From NCBI GenBank assembly GCA_903847605.1, contig CAINED010000048.1:100567-164566 (forward strand): 64,000 nt of DNA, written 5' to 3'. The position numbers and the translations under genes are program-made. Below, one piece after another: positions 54,611-63,536 of this stretch. Source of the DNA: an uncultured Hyphomicrobiales bacterium. Lineage in GTDB: Bacteria > Pseudomonadota > Alphaproteobacteria > Rhizobiales > Beijerinckiaceae. Position 1 is the first letter of the stretch. The number at the start of each line of letters is the position of its first letter. The notes below the pieces were generated by a model. That model saw only the letters and a list, made by a program, of their open reading frames with translations. It had not been told where the DNA came from and did not search any database.

Positions 54611-55057
54611 CTATTTCCTGTCCTGCTCCGTCACGAGCGCGACCTTCTTGAAGCCGGCCGACGTGATGAGCGCCATCACCTCCGCAACACGTCCGTAATT
54701 TACCGCGCGCGAACCGCGCACATAGATGCGCTCGTCCGTCCCCGCCTTCGCGAGCGATTTCACGCGCTCGACAAGCTGGTCGATGCCGACAGGCTGGTCC
54801 GATACGAAGATGCCGCCTTTCTCGTCGATGGCGATGGAAATCGGCTTCTGGTCGATATTGAGCGCGGAGGATTTCGCTTCCGGAAGGTCGATGGGAACGC
54901 CCGTCGCCAAAAGCGGCGCGGCGACCATGAAGATGATGAGCAACACCAGCATGACGTCGATGAACGGCGTCATGTTGATCTCGGCCATAGCGCCATAGCG
55001 CGGCACCCCGCGCCTGCGGCGGCCGCCCTTGCCGGGAGCGCCGACGGACATGCCCAT
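54611..55057 (-). CDS. tolR: TolR, proton-motive subunit
   Basis: The 148-residue protein has a basic start, GAMAEINMTPFIDVMLVLLI with the key Asp of the TolR/ExbD helix, and a C-terminal periplasmic domain. It forms the proton channel with TolQ that drives TolA. The stop is one base before the TolA start; TolQ is four bases away. Confidence 0.95.
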   Translation of the reverse strand: MGMSVGAPGKGGRRRRGVPRYGAMAEINMTPFIDVMLVLLIIFMVAAPLLATGVPIDLPEAKSSALNIDQKPISIAIDEKGGIFVSDQPVGIDQLVERVKSLAKAGTDERIYVRGSRAVNYGRVAEVMALITSAGFKKVALVTEQDRK

Positions 55058-55060
55058 GGC

Positions 55061-55819
55061 CTAAAACTCCTGATGCGCGGGTTCGCGCGGCGCTTGATTT
55101 GCGCGCGCCGGCGTGCCCGAGGCGACATGCTGGTCGATCTGCCGGGACAGGATCGAGGAGAACTCGTCAGCGAAACTTTCCATCCGCGCCTGCGAACGGG
55201 CCACGCGCCCCTGCAGGATATTGTAGAAGATCAGCGCGGGAATGGCGGCAAAGAGGCCGATGGCTGTCGCGAACAGCGCTTCGGCGATACCGGGCGCGAC
55301 GACCGCCAAGGATGTGTTCTTCGAGGCCGCGATGGAGCGGAACGAAGTCATGATGCCCCAGACCGTGCCGAAGAGGCCGACGAACGGTCCCGCAGAAGCC
55401 ACCGACGCCAGCACCAGCAACTGCGATTCCAGGCGCTCCACCTCGCGCGCGATGGAAACGTCCAGAACCTTCTCGATGCGCGCCTGCAAGCCCATGTAGG
55501 CGCTGGAGCCCGTGAAGGAGCGTTTCCATTCGCGCATCGCCGCGACGAAGAGCGAGGCCATGCCGATCGTGGGGCGTTGCAGCAGCGTATGGTAGAGTTC
55601 TTCCAGCGAATTGCCGGACCAGAAGTTTTCCTCGAACCGCTCCATCGCCTTTTCGACCCGGCCGAGCAGCATAAACTTGTTGATGATGATGGCCCAGGAC
55701 CAGACCGAGGCGAGAAGTAGCCCAATCATCACCAGCTTCACGACCAGATGGGCGCCCCAGAACATGCCCCAAATGGTGATTTCGACCGGTGCGCCGCCGG
55801 CGGCGTCGGCTGGATTCAT
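55061..55819 (-). CDS. tolQ: TolQ, proton-motive subunit
   Basis: The 252-residue membrane protein has three helices: ITIWGMFWGAHLVVKLVMIG, GPFVGLFGTVWGIMTSF (with the conserved GTVWGI), and ATAIGLFAAIPALIFYNIL. It assembles with TolR as the Tol motor. It starts the tolQRAB operon. ybgC, which usually precedes tolQ, is absent; a divergent TctC gene is 219 bases upstream. Confidence 0.95.
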   Translation of the reverse strand: MNPADAAGGAPVEITIWGMFWGAHLVVKLVMIGLLLASVWSWAIIINKFMLLGRVEKAMERFEENFWSGNSLEELYHTLLQRPTIGMASLFVAAMREWKRSFTGSSAYMGLQARIEKVLDVSIAREVERLESQLLVLASVASAGPFVGLFGTVWGIMTSFRSIAASKNTSLAVVAPGIAEALFATAIGLFAAIPALIFYNILQGRVARSQARMESFADEFSSILSRQIDQHVASGTPARANQAPREPAHQEF

Positions 55820-56038
55820 TCTCTAAATCCTCGTGTTTTCGCGGGAGTGCCCGCTTTTCAACGGAAATTCGGACGAAACTAGGGCTTGCGCCGCGTTTCC
55901 CTTCTCTTCGAAATAGCAGGCCAGTGTTTAAGAATTGCTTAGGGTTAAGGCTTGGTTGAGGGCCTTCCCGCCGAGCGGGAAAGCTGTACGATAGCTCGCG
56001 ACCAGGCCTGTTTCGCAAAAGGCCGCAGGGAGGCAACC

Positions 56039-57004
56039 ATGAAATTTTCGGGCATCGCCGTTGCGACGGCTGTTTTTCTCGCCGCATCCGGCGCGCTCGC
56101 GCAGGGCGTCCTTTCCAATCGCACAATCCGCATCATCTCGCCGGCGCCTCCCGGCGGCAGCACGGATATCGTCTCGCGCCTAGTCGCGCCCGCCTTGCAG
56201 GAAGGACTGAAGCAGACCGTCATCGTGGAGGCCAAGGGCGGCGCCGGCGGTTACATCGGTTCGGAATATGTCACGAAGCAGCCGGCGGACGGACACACCT
56301 TGTTGCTCGGCGGCGCCTTCACCGCCATCACCGCCTCGCTGCAGAAGAACCCGAGCTACGATCCAGCGAAGGATCTTGTCCCCGTCGCCATTGTCGCCAG
56401 CGTGCCCAATCTCCTCGTTGCCGGTCCCCGGCTGAAGGCGAACAGCGTCGCCGAACTCGTTGCGCAGGCGAAGGCGCGGCCGGGCGATCTCAACTTCGGC
56501 TCCAACGGCGTCGGCACGACGATCCATCTCACCGGCGAGTTGTTCAAGCTGCGCACGGGCATCGACATCGTGCACATCGGCTACAAGGGCTGGGCCGATT
56601 GCGTGCGCGGCCTCACCGGCAGCGAAGTCGACATGATGTTCGACAATCTCAATACGGCGCTGCCGAACATCTCGGCCGGCAAGATCCGTCCACTCGCCGT
56701 CGCTGCGCTGAAGCGGCATCGTTCACTGCCGGACGTGCCGACCTTCGGCGAACTCGGCATCAAGGACGCCGAAGTCACCTCCTTCTTCGGCATCATGGTT
56801 CCCGCAGGCACGCCGCAAGCGATCATCGACCGCATGGGCGATCTCATCCGCGCGCACACCGCGAGCGATGAATTCCAGAAACTGGTTCACGCGCAAGGCC
56901 TCGACGTCGATTTCCGCGGCCCGGCAGATGCGGGAAAATTCTGGCAGAGCGAAGTCGGGAAATGGCGTGCGGTGGTGAAGGCGAGCGGGCTCGTTCAGCA
57001 ATAG
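56039..57004 (+). CDS. TctC/Bug-family substrate-binding protein 3
   Basis: The 321-residue protein has a signal peptide (GIAVATAVFLAASGALAQ), ISPAPPGGSTDIVSRLVAP, EAKGGAGGYIGSEYVTKQPA, the DxP-type NPSYDPAKDLVPVAI, and GSNGVGTTIHLTGELFK, as in classical TctC/Bug proteins. It is the third such protein in the window and again lacks permease genes. It diverges from tolQ and converges with the MetE-like gene at 57074. A hairpin (57021-57046) lies after the stop. Confidence 0.88.
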   Translation: MKFSGIAVATAVFLAASGALAQGVLSNRTIRIISPAPPGGSTDIVSRLVAPALQEGLKQTVIVEAKGGAGGYIGSEYVTKQPADGHTLLLGGAFTAITASLQKNPSYDPAKDLVPVAIVASVPNLLVAGPRLKANSVAELVAQAKARPGDLNFGSNGVGTTIHLTGELFKLRTGIDIVHIGYKGWADCVRGLTGSEVDMMFDNLNTALPNISAGKIRPLAVAALKRHRSLPDVPTFGELGIKDAEVTSFFGIMVPAGTPQAIIDRMGDLIRAHTASDEFQKLVHAQGLDVDFRGPADAGKFWQSEVGKWRAVVKASGLVQQ

Positions 57005-57073
57005 TGGTCAAACGCCAAGAGCCCGCCTTGGCTCTCCAGAGCGGGCCACTTGAATCTCAACATAACGAAAAGT

Positions 57074-58132
57074 TCACCCCAATCCCGCCACTTCCAGCGC
57101 CTTGAGGTGATCCTTCAACACACCGGGCATTGTCTCCGACGGCGTGCGGCCGAAGCCGCAATAGGCGGCCAGTCCGAAATCCGGCAGATATTTGCGCGCG
57201 ACAGCGATGCGATCCTTCAAGGTCGCCATGTTGTGGATCGCGCCGAGATAGACGCGCGCGCCATCGACATCGAGATCCTTCAGCGGTGCGTAGAATCTTT
57301 CGTCCACCGTATCGAGCGTCGGCACATGCACCCAGTCGACGCGCCGCCGGGTCGCCTTCACGCTGGCGTTCACCAGCGCCACCGCGCGGTCGAGGCTCGC
57401 AGGGGCGAAGGCCGGCCAGCCGCCGAAGGTGCCGAAGCAGAAATGAAAGCCGAGTTGCACGCTGTCCGGAATGTTCTTCGACAGCCGCTCGATTGCCCCC
57501 GTATGCGTCGCGATTTCCGCCTCGGCGGCATTGTCCTTCGCGGTGCCATAGACGGCCGAGACTTCCCAGGCGCAGTCCCATTGTATCGCAAGGTCTTCGT
57601 TGGGGATTTTCGCAAGGATCGCGGCGATCTCCGCCTCCAGCGCGTCTTCGTAACCCGGCCGAACCTTTTCGAGATCGCCCGCGACCGGGAAGTAAAGCGG
57701 CCGCACCACGCTGTTCACCATGGGAATGGCGATCTGGAAGCGCAGACCCGGCGGCAAGACGCCTTTCTCGCGCAGGGTCCGGAAGACGAAATAGCTGTTC
57801 GCAGCCTCGCGCGCATAGCCGAGGCGCATGCCCGGATTTCCGAAGCGCACGCGTTCGACGCCAGGCTTCACGCGAAAATTCCAGGCGTCCTCGCGGGTGC
57901 GCGGCAGCAGCTGCTCGACGCCGTCCACGGGCTGTGGCCGCCTGACGACCTCGAGGTCGCCATGGCCGCTAAAGATCTGGTAGCAGAGGCGGTTGACCCA
58001 GGAGCGCCGCTCGCCGGTTTCCCCGTCCGGAACGGCCGGCAGGTGCTTTGCCAGCGCCCCGCCGAAAACGCGAAAGACCTCTTCGTTCGAATTGAGCGGC
58101 ACGCTGCCGACGAGAAGAAGGTTCTGGCCCAT
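57074..58132 (-). CDS. MetE/UROD-superfamily protein, hypothetical
   Basis: The 352-residue protein has a methionine-synthase-like barrel pattern: LLLVGSVPLNSNEEVFRVF at the start, DGETGERRSWVNRL, IPNEDLAIQWDCAWE, FHFCFGTFGGWP, and VHVPTLDTVDERFYAPL. These resemble cobalamin-independent methionine synthase C-terminal domains and related proteins. The conserved zinc ligands of MetE are not evident, so it may act on another thiol or be a different enzyme. ATG at 58132 follows AAAGGA. It is alone and convergent with TctC 3. Confidence 0.65.
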   Translation of the reverse strand: MGQNLLLVGSVPLNSNEEVFRVFGGALAKHLPAVPDGETGERRSWVNRLCYQIFSGHGDLEVVRRPQPVDGVEQLLPRTREDAWNFRVKPGVERVRFGNPGMRLGYAREAANSYFVFRTLREKGVLPPGLRFQIAIPMVNSVVRPLYFPVAGDLEKVRPGYEDALEAEIAAILAKIPNEDLAIQWDCAWEVSAVYGTAKDNAAEAEIATHTGAIERLSKNIPDSVQLGFHFCFGTFGGWPAFAPASLDRAVALVNASVKATRRRVDWVHVPTLDTVDERFYAPLKDLDVDGARVYLGAIHNMATLKDRIAVARKYLPDFGLAAYCGFGRTPSETMPGVLKDHLKALEVAGLG

Positions 58133-58320
58133 TTCGCGGTTCCTTTCCGGTTCGTCCGGATTCGTGTTGTAAGAAGCGCGCGGACCATAAGGCGCTTTCA
58201 CGCCCCCCGCAATTTGGATCGCAACCGGCGCGCAGCCGCTTCAAAAATCGCAATTTGCCGCGTATAAGCCCGCCACGGCAGGGCTGCGGCCCGCATATTC
58301 AGGCGCGATAGAGGACGTCC

Positions 58321-59067
58321 ATGGCAGGTCATAGCCAGTTCAAGAACATCATGCACAAGAAGGGGAAGCAGGATGCGATCCGCTCCAAGGTCTTCTCCAA
58401 GCTGGCGCGCGAAATCACCGTCGCGGCGAAGATGGGCATGCCCGATCCCAATATGAATCCGCGCCTGCGCCTCGCCGTGCTTGCCGCGCGCGCCGAAAAC
58501 ATGCCGAAGGACAATATCGAGCGCGCCATCAAGAAGGCCGCCGGCGGCGACAGCGAGAACTATGACGAGATCCGTTACGAGGGCTATGCGCCCGGCGGCA
58601 TCGCGCTCATCGTCGAGGCGCTCACCGACAACCGCAACCGCACCGCAAGCGAAGTGCGCTCCTATTTCACCAAGGCGGGCGGGGCGCTCGCTGAAACCGG
58701 CGCGGTCTCTTTCATGTTCGACCATGTCGGCGAAATCGAATTCGACGCGAAAGCCGCGAGCGAAGACGCGATGATGGAAGCGGCCATCGAGGCCGGCGCG
58801 GACGATGTGGCGTCAAGCGCCGAGGGGCATGTCGTCACAACGTCACTGGAAGGCTTCGCGGAAGTCGCCAAGGCGCTGGAAGCGAAGTTCGGCGAACCGA
58901 AAAAGTCGAAGCTCGTGTGGCGGCCCCAGAACACCGTCGCCGTCGACGACGAAACCGGCGAAAAAATTCTCAAGCTCGTCGGCAATCTCGAAGAAAACGA
59001 CGACGTGCAGAACGTCTATGCCAATTTCGAGATTTCGGATGCGCTGATGGCGAAGCTGGGCGGGTGA
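58321..59067 (+). CDS. yebC: YebC/PmpR-family transcriptional regulator
   Basis: The 248-residue protein starts [20 protein letters not shown] and has [20 protein letters not shown] and [20 protein letters not shown], all YebC hallmarks. YebC binds DNA or ribosomes and affects transcription or translation of proline-rich sequences. It normally precedes ruvC directly; here ruvC is 1.75 kb away behind a toxin-antitoxin pair, a small membrane gene and an exporter. Confidence 0.95.
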   Translation: MAGHSQFKNIMHKKGKQDAIRSKVFSKLAREITVAAKMGMPDPNMNPRLRLAVLAARAENMPKDNIERAIKKAAGGDSENYDEIRYEGYAPGGIALIVEALTDNRNRTASEVRSYFTKAGGALAETGAVSFMFDHVGEIEFDAKAASEDAMMEAAIEAGADDVASSAEGHVVTTSLEGFAEVAKALEAKFGEPKKSKLVWRPQNTVAVDDETGEKILKLVGNLEENDDVQNVYANFEISDALMAKLGG

Positions 59068-59079
59068 GGGCGCGCGCCT

Positions 59080-59358
59080 TCACTCCTTTTGCGCGCTCAC
59101 ATATGCCTTGAGGACATTCTGCATCTTTGTCAGATGCCCCTTGCCACGGCATTCCCGATAGAAGAATTCGAAGACCTCGGGATCGAGCTTCAAATGCACC
59201 GATCGGGGCGACCTCGGCGACACGATCTTCGCTCTCGCCCAGAAGTCGCGGCCAAGGCTTTCGCCATCCTTTGCGGCAGGATCGACATGCAATTCACCGC
59301 GATCCTTCATTTTCCGGATCTCGGTCAGCGAGGCTTTCCTCATAAGCTTCGCGCTCAT
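59080..59358 (-). CDS. brnA: BrnA-family antitoxin
   Basis: The 92-residue protein ends with a ribbon-helix-helix-like domain (SPRSVHLKLDPEVFEFFYRE, then MQNVLKAYV), the BrnA signature. It would bind BrnT and repress the promoter. Its start at 59358 has AAAGGAGG, located inside brnT, so it overlaps the toxin gene by 65 bases. The toxin-antitoxin order, as in other brnTA operons, is brnT first. Confidence 0.87.
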   Translation of the reverse strand: MSAKLMRKASLTEIRKMKDRGELHVDPAAKDGESLGRDFWARAKIVSPRSPRSVHLKLDPEVFEFFYRECRGKGHLTKMQNVLKAYVSAQKE

Positions 59359-59593
59359 CTTGGCCTCCTTTCCAGGCTGTGATCAGCCGTATCACGCCAT
59401 TTCTCTCGGTATGAACGACCACGTAGCATTGTGTGTCAGCCATCCCGAGCGAAATGAAACGCGCTTCACCGTAGTCGCGCTCGTCCCGTCGGGTCAGAAC
59501 ATAACCCTCGAATATCAGCGCCGCATCGAGAATATCGACGCCGCGTTCTCTGATAACGCTCTGACGTTTGTTCTCGTCCCATTCGAATTCCAT
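59294..59593 (-). CDS. brnT: BrnT-family RNase toxin
   Basis: The 99-residue protein begins EFEWDENKRQSVIRERGVD, then ILDAALIFEGYVLTRRDERD, YGEARFISLGMADTQCYVVV, and EREAYEE, matching BrnT ribonuclease toxins (RelE-like fold). It overlaps brnA by 65 bases. A palindrome GTGTACA-N7-TGTACAC lies about 56 bases upstream. It lies between yebC and ruvC, breaking their usual adjacency, and was probably inserted. Confidence 0.87.
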   Translation of the reverse strand: MEFEWDENKRQSVIRERGVDILDAALIFEGYVLTRRDERDYGEARFISLGMADTQCYVVVHTERNGVIRLITAWKGGQDEREAYEESLADRDPENEGSR

Positions 59594-59649
59594 CTGACAG
59601 AACTCGTATGCTTCGTCTCATGCAAACGTCACGACAACTAGGCGAATTT

Positions 59650-59670
59650 GTGTACACTAATAATGTACAC
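59650..59670. promoter_or_regulatory. palindrome upstream of brnTA, probable operator
   Basis: GTGTACA (59650-59656) and TGTACAC (59664-59670) are a perfect 7-bp inverted repeat with a CTAATAA spacer. On the minus strand TTGACT (59677-59672), a -35-like box, sits just upstream. BrnA represses its own operon, so this is its probable operator, overlapping the promoter. Confidence 0.65.
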
Positions 59671-59684
59671 CAGTCAACGATGGC

Positions 59685-59876
59685 CTATTTCTTCGGATTA
59701 TTCTTCTCCCACCAGCTCTTGTAAAAATAATAGCCGCCGATAAGCGCGGCGACGAGCACGCCATCGGCGAGTGTCCCGCGCGGCGCGATATTATGGTACT
59801 TCAGCCACGGCCAGACGAAGATGCCCAGCACAAGAACGGCGATGAGTATGGCGAGCGGATGAGGTGCATCTTTCAT
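59685..59876 (-). CDS. small membrane protein, hypothetical
   Basis: The 63-residue product has one or two hydrophobic segments (ILIAVLVLGIFVWPWL and GVLVAALIGGYYFY) and a Lys-rich end (WWEKNNPKK). No family was recognised. It lies between the brnTA promoter and the TauE/SafE gene, on their strand. The ribosome site is weak. Its neighbours suggest it is resident rather than part of the toxin locus. Confidence 0.5.
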   Translation of the reverse strand: MKDAPHPLAILIAVLVLGIFVWPWLKYHNIAPRGTLADGVLVAALIGGYYFYKSWWEKNNPKK

Positions 59877-59913
59877 GGGCTTTATTTAGACTCCTTCGCC
59901 AGTTGGGTCCAAC

Positions 59914-60705
59914 CTACCGCAGCCATTTGTCGAACAGCGGCAGAGACAGGAGCGCCGACAGGGCAATGAGGCCATAGGCGCTGTAACGGTAAAACCCCTC
60001 GGAAGTGCCCTTGAAGAAGCGCGCGCCGATGGCGAGGCCGAGCGAATAGAGCGGCCAGGCCACCAGCGCATAGACCACCACGTCGAAGGTGAAGAAGCCC
60101 TGCAGGAAGAGATAAACGTCGGTCGTCGTCGACTGCAGGGCGTAGAAGACCATGATATTGGCGCGGATGACGGCCGCTTCGGAGACGCTCGACAGCCAGT
60201 AGGCGATCACGACAGGGCCGGAAATGCCCGTGGAGCCGCCGGAAAAACCGGCGACCATGCCGACCCCGAACGAGGCCAGCGCGGTCGGCTGGCCCTTGTA
60301 GCGCCAGCCGCTCATCAGCAGCATAAGCATGAAGATGACGAGCAGGCTCAGCGCCCAGCGCAGCGCCAGCGGATCGCTATGCGCCAGCACCCACGTCCCG
60401 GCGGGCAGCAAAAGGAAGGCGCCGGCATACATCGGCGCGACTTCCTTCCAGTTCGCTTTCGGAAAATAGGTGTAGCCGTAGGGCGTCGCGCTCACGAGAT
60501 CGAAGAGATAGAAAACCGCCACGGCCTTGCGCGGCCCGAGGATCGACGCCGTCAGCGGAATGAAGATCAGCGCGCCGCCGAACCCCGAATAACCGCGCAC
60601 GATGCCGGAAACGAGCACGACGACTGCAACGAACCATGTCGTCGGCTGCAGCAGTAATTGCCAGACATCGTGAACGAGGGCGGCAAGGCCCGAAGAGAAA
60701 TCCAA
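59914..60705 (-). CDS. TauE/SafE family exporter 2
   Basis: The 263-residue membrane protein has the repeated motif GIVRGYSGFGGALIFIP and GMVAGFSGGSTGISGP, about eight helices, and the TauE/SafE duplication. Start is a TTG at 60705 with GGCGGA before it; an ATG-initiated version is not available nearby. It differs from the copy at 11258, and the two are not closely related. The substrate (sulfite or another anion) is unknown. It is convergent with nothing and precedes ruvC divergently. Confidence 0.82.
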   Translation of the reverse strand: MDFSSGLAALVHDVWQLLLQPTTWFVAVVVLVSGIVRGYSGFGGALIFIPLTASILGPRKAVAVFYLFDLVSATPYGYTYFPKANWKEVAPMYAGAFLLLPAGTWVLAHSDPLALRWALSLLVIFMLMLLMSGWRYKGQPTALASFGVGMVAGFSGGSTGISGPVVIAYWLSSVSEAAVIRANIMVFYALQSTTTDVYLFLQGFFTFDVVVYALVAWPLYSLGLAIGARFFKGTSEGFYRYSAYGLIALSALLSLPLFDKWLR

Positions 60706-60821
60706 GTTTCCGCCCCAGAATTATTCGCATTGAGCATGTCCTCATTGCAAAAGTCGTGCAACTTTTGCGGGACCGCTCTGTCCCCAATGCCTTCCCGGCG
60801 CGGGGCTGTTAAACTTACTAT

Positions 60822-61349
60822 ATGCGCTCTCCCCCGATTCGCATCATTGGCATCGATCCAGGCCTCCGAAACCTCGGCTGGGGCGTGATCGAGCAGGATG
60901 GTTCGCGCCTGTCATTCGTCGCCTGCGGCACCGTGCAATCGGATGCGAAGCTGTCGCTCGGCGACCGCCTGCGGCAATTGCACGAGGGGCTTGCGCAGGT
61001 CATCCAGACTCATGCGCCTCTCGAAGCTGCGGTGGAAGAAACCTTCGTCAATCGCGACCCGCAATCCGCGCTCAAGCTGGGTCAAGCGCGCGGCATCGCA
61101 CTGGTCGTGCCCGCACTGGCTGGGATTTCCGTCGCCGAATATGCGGCCAACCTCGTCAAGAAAACCGTCGTAGGCGCGGGCCATGCCGAGAAGCAGCAGA
61201 TCGCCGCGATGATCCGCATTCTTCTCCCCAAGGCCGAAGCAAAGAGCGCCGACGCGGCCGATGCCCTGGCCGTCGCAATCTGTCACGCACAGCATCGCGG
61301 CATGCGCATGATCGGAGCCCTCTCAGGCGCCCACAAGGCGGCGGGCTAG
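60822..61349 (+). CDS. ruvC: Holliday junction resolvase RuvC
   Basis: The 175-residue protein has the RNase H-like catalytic acids D12 ([14 protein letters not shown]), E72 ([12 protein letters not shown]), D144 and D147 ([13 protein letters not shown]), all intact. RuvC cuts Holliday junctions with RuvAB. Here ruvA and ruvB do not follow, and the next gene is a convergent radical SAM gene overlapping by 27 bases. ruvAB must be elsewhere. Confidence 0.96.
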   Translation: MRSPPIRIIGIDPGLRNLGWGVIEQDGSRLSFVACGTVQSDAKLSLGDRLRQLHEGLAQVIQTHAPLEAAVEETFVNRDPQSALKLGQARGIALVVPALAGISVAEYAANLVKKTVVGAGHAEKQQIAAMIRILLPKAEAKSADAADALAVAICHAQHRGMRMIGALSGAHKAAG

Positions 61350-62456
61350 CTCGCCCAGCTTTCGAAGCGGACCATTGCGGGTTTCGATCTCGGCCGCTTG
61401 GAGAAGGACCGGCGCATCGCCTGCCTGCGGCCTGAGAGTGGCGCTCACACGCCTGACGCTGTGGCTGATCCCGCAATATTGCCGGCATTGGGCCATGCGT
61501 GCGCGCAGGGCGTCGTTCGAAGTCCAGAAATTGCGGAGGTCGCCGTCCTTGCGCAATTGCGCGCCGGGAAAAGTATGAGAAAAACAAAGCCTGGCGACGC
61601 CGAACAAGTCGACCATGATATTGCGCTCGAAGGAATTGCAGATCAACTCTTCCGTGCCCTTGCCATGCCAGCCCTTGATCGCATCGTCGTTGCGATGAAC
61701 GCTGCGATGATACATGCGCGCCGTCTTCATCCATTCCGGATCGAGATTGAGATCATATAGTTCGTTGCAGCGGCGCAAGATTTCGAAAAGCCCGTCATGA
61801 TCGCGGATGACGTTCCTTGCGTAGAACTTGTCGTCCCTGTCGACATTGTCCTCGTCGCGAAGCGGTCCGAACATCGGCTGCAGAAAATTCAGCTTCAGCT
61901 TGTCGGCCTTGATGTCGTTGAGAACGAAATCGTAAAAGTCGATCAGATCGCGGTAGTTGCGTTCGCAGACGATCGCCATGGCATAGATGCGGATGGAGGG
62001 ATCGAGACGATCGCGCGCCTCCAGCAGCAAGCGTAGCGCATTGACTGCGAGTTCCCAGGATCCCTTCACGCCGCGCGTTTCGTCATGCACATCCGAAATA
62101 TGACTATTCAAAGAAATAGTGATTTCCGAGGGGCCTTCGAGAACGAGCCTCTCCGCCATAGCGGCATCCGTCACCATCGTGCCGTTCATGACCGAAAGGC
62201 ATTTCAGCCCCAGCGCGCGGCATTTTTGAGTGATCGGCCAGTAACGCTCCGGATTCATCAGAGATTCGCCACCGCAGATTACGACTGCGCCCGACGGGTT
62301 CATTGCGGCGAACTCGTCGATGATCTCGCCGCGACGCTCGATGGAAATGTGTCCGGGCAGCTCCACTTCCTCGCGCGTCCAGTACATGCAGGTCCGGCAT
62401 TTGAGATTGCACTGCATGTTGGTGTCGAGGAAAAGGAATTTTGGAGCGCCTGTCAT
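61323..62456 (-). CDS. radical SAM protein with SPASM-like C-terminus
   Basis: The 377-residue protein has the radical SAM cluster motif CNLKCRTC (C16, C20, C23) and the GGES motif near residue 62. A C-terminal Cys-rich part ([30 protein letters not shown]) suggests a second cluster of the SPASM type. Such proteins modify peptides or cofactors. It overlaps the following gene, GT2, by four bases and ruvC by 27 bases at its 3' end. No precursor peptide gene was found nearby. Substrate unknown. Confidence 0.85.
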   Translation of the reverse strand: MTGAPKFLFLDTNMQCNLKCRTCMYWTREEVELPGHISIERRGEIIDEFAAMNPSGAVVICGGESLMNPERYWPITQKCRALGLKCLSVMNGTMVTDAAMAERLVLEGPSEITISLNSHISDVHDETRGVKGSWELAVNALRLLLEARDRLDPSIRIYAMAIVCERNYRDLIDFYDFVLNDIKADKLKLNFLQPMFGPLRDEDNVDRDDKFYARNVIRDHDGLFEILRRCNELYDLNLDPEWMKTARMYHRSVHRNDDAIKGWHGKGTEELICNSFERNIMVDLFGVARLCFSHTFPGAQLRKDGDLRNFWTSNDALRARMAQCRQYCGISHSVRRVSATLRPQAGDAPVLLQAAEIETRNGPLRKLGELARRLVGA

Positions 62457-63376
62457 GGGTCTCTCGCTAATGCGCGCTTTCGCGCTCCCGTGACACTATC
62501 CTCGTGCCCCGTATAAATCATGAGGTTTGCAAACGCGTGCAGCCAGATTTCCGGCCGCTTCATGAGCTTGTTAAAGAGATAGGCGCATTGAAAAGCGAAA
62601 CGGCGCCCGAACCTGCGCTTGAGATACCATGGTATTTCATGCCCCAGCGCGATCTGCATCACGCCGATCTGATACCAGTATTCCCTCACATATTCCATGG
62701 TCTGGCGGCCGGAGTGAATCCAGTGCGAGACGCGCGCCTCGGGCAGCCACATGGTCTTCACGCCCTTGCGGCTCATTTCCTCGAAGAGAAGCGTTTCCTC
62801 ACCAGCTTCGAGATTGCCGTTGCCCTTGCGCCCCAGCGCTTCGACAAATCGCGCGCCAGCCAGCGCCTCTACGCGCACGGCCATATTCGCAGAAAATGGC
62901 GACTCTGCCGCCGGATCGATCGGCCGGCGCGCATCGCCGAGCCACAGGCCCGAAAAGGTGGAAGGCAGGATGCGCGCGACATCGCGGATCAACGGCGGTG
63001 GATCGCCTTCGAGGCAAACCGAAATCGTTCCGCCGAAACAGCCGTATTCGGGATAGGCTTGGAGCGCCTCTTGATAAACCTTCAGCAGGTCCGGTTGCAC
63101 CGTCACATCGTCGTCGAGAAAAAGGACCGCATCGCCGGTCATGGCGTCGAGTCCCCTGTTACGCGCAAGGGAAACGCCAGGCCTGGGCTCGACAATGGAT
63201 CGCACGTGCAAAGGGCCCGCATAGGCGGCGAGCCATTCGGCCGTATCGTCAGAGCAGGCGCTGGCGACAACGACGATCTCGCAATCGCCGGCATGTTCTG
63301 CAGCGGCGAGCGACTTGAGCGCCCGCTCCAGGCTCGCGCGCCTGTTGTGGGTGGGAATAAGGATTGAAAGTTTCAT
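62453..63376 (-). CDS. GT2 family glycosyltransferase
   Basis: The 307-residue protein begins KLSILIPTHNRRASLERALK, has the DDD motif at residues 88-90 (LFLDDDVTVQ), and PFSANMAVRVEALAG. It is a family-2 glycosyltransferase, probably adding sugars to a lipid or polymer, with a hydrophobic, basic C-terminal region that may associate with the membrane (WYLKRRFGRRFAFQCAYL). It overlaps the radical SAM gene start by four bases, forming a coupled pair, which suggests a modified glycoconjugate. Confidence 0.88.
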   Translation of the reverse strand: MKLSILIPTHNRRASLERALKSLAAAEHAGDCEIVVVASACSDDTAEWLAAYAGPLHVRSIVEPRPGVSLARNRGLDAMTGDAVLFLDDDVTVQPDLLKVYQEALQAYPEYGCFGGTISVCLEGDPPPLIRDVARILPSTFSGLWLGDARRPIDPAAESPFSANMAVRVEALAGARFVEALGRKGNGNLEAGEETLLFEEMSRKGVKTMWLPEARVSHWIHSGRQTMEYVREYWYQIGVMQIALGHEIPWYLKRRFGRRFAFQCAYLFNKLMKRPEIWLHAFANLMIYTGHEDSVTGARKRALARDP

Positions 63377-63536
63377 TCTGCTCGGGAGCCGGATCGCCTT
63401 GCGGATGCAAAGTAGGTCGCGGGAAAACCCGCCGTCAACGACGCAGTGCCTGACAGCCGGCTCTCAAGGCGGGAATCTGGCATGAAGCGCCTACATTGGC
63501 GTTTCCCGGGAAAACAACTTGCTCTACGCTGGCCAC

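Noticed and set aside
53405..55720. A 771-residue Arg-rich open frame on the plus strand opposite tolA-tolR-tolQ
   Set aside because: It is an antisense frame created by GC-rich tol codons; its translation is low-complexity.
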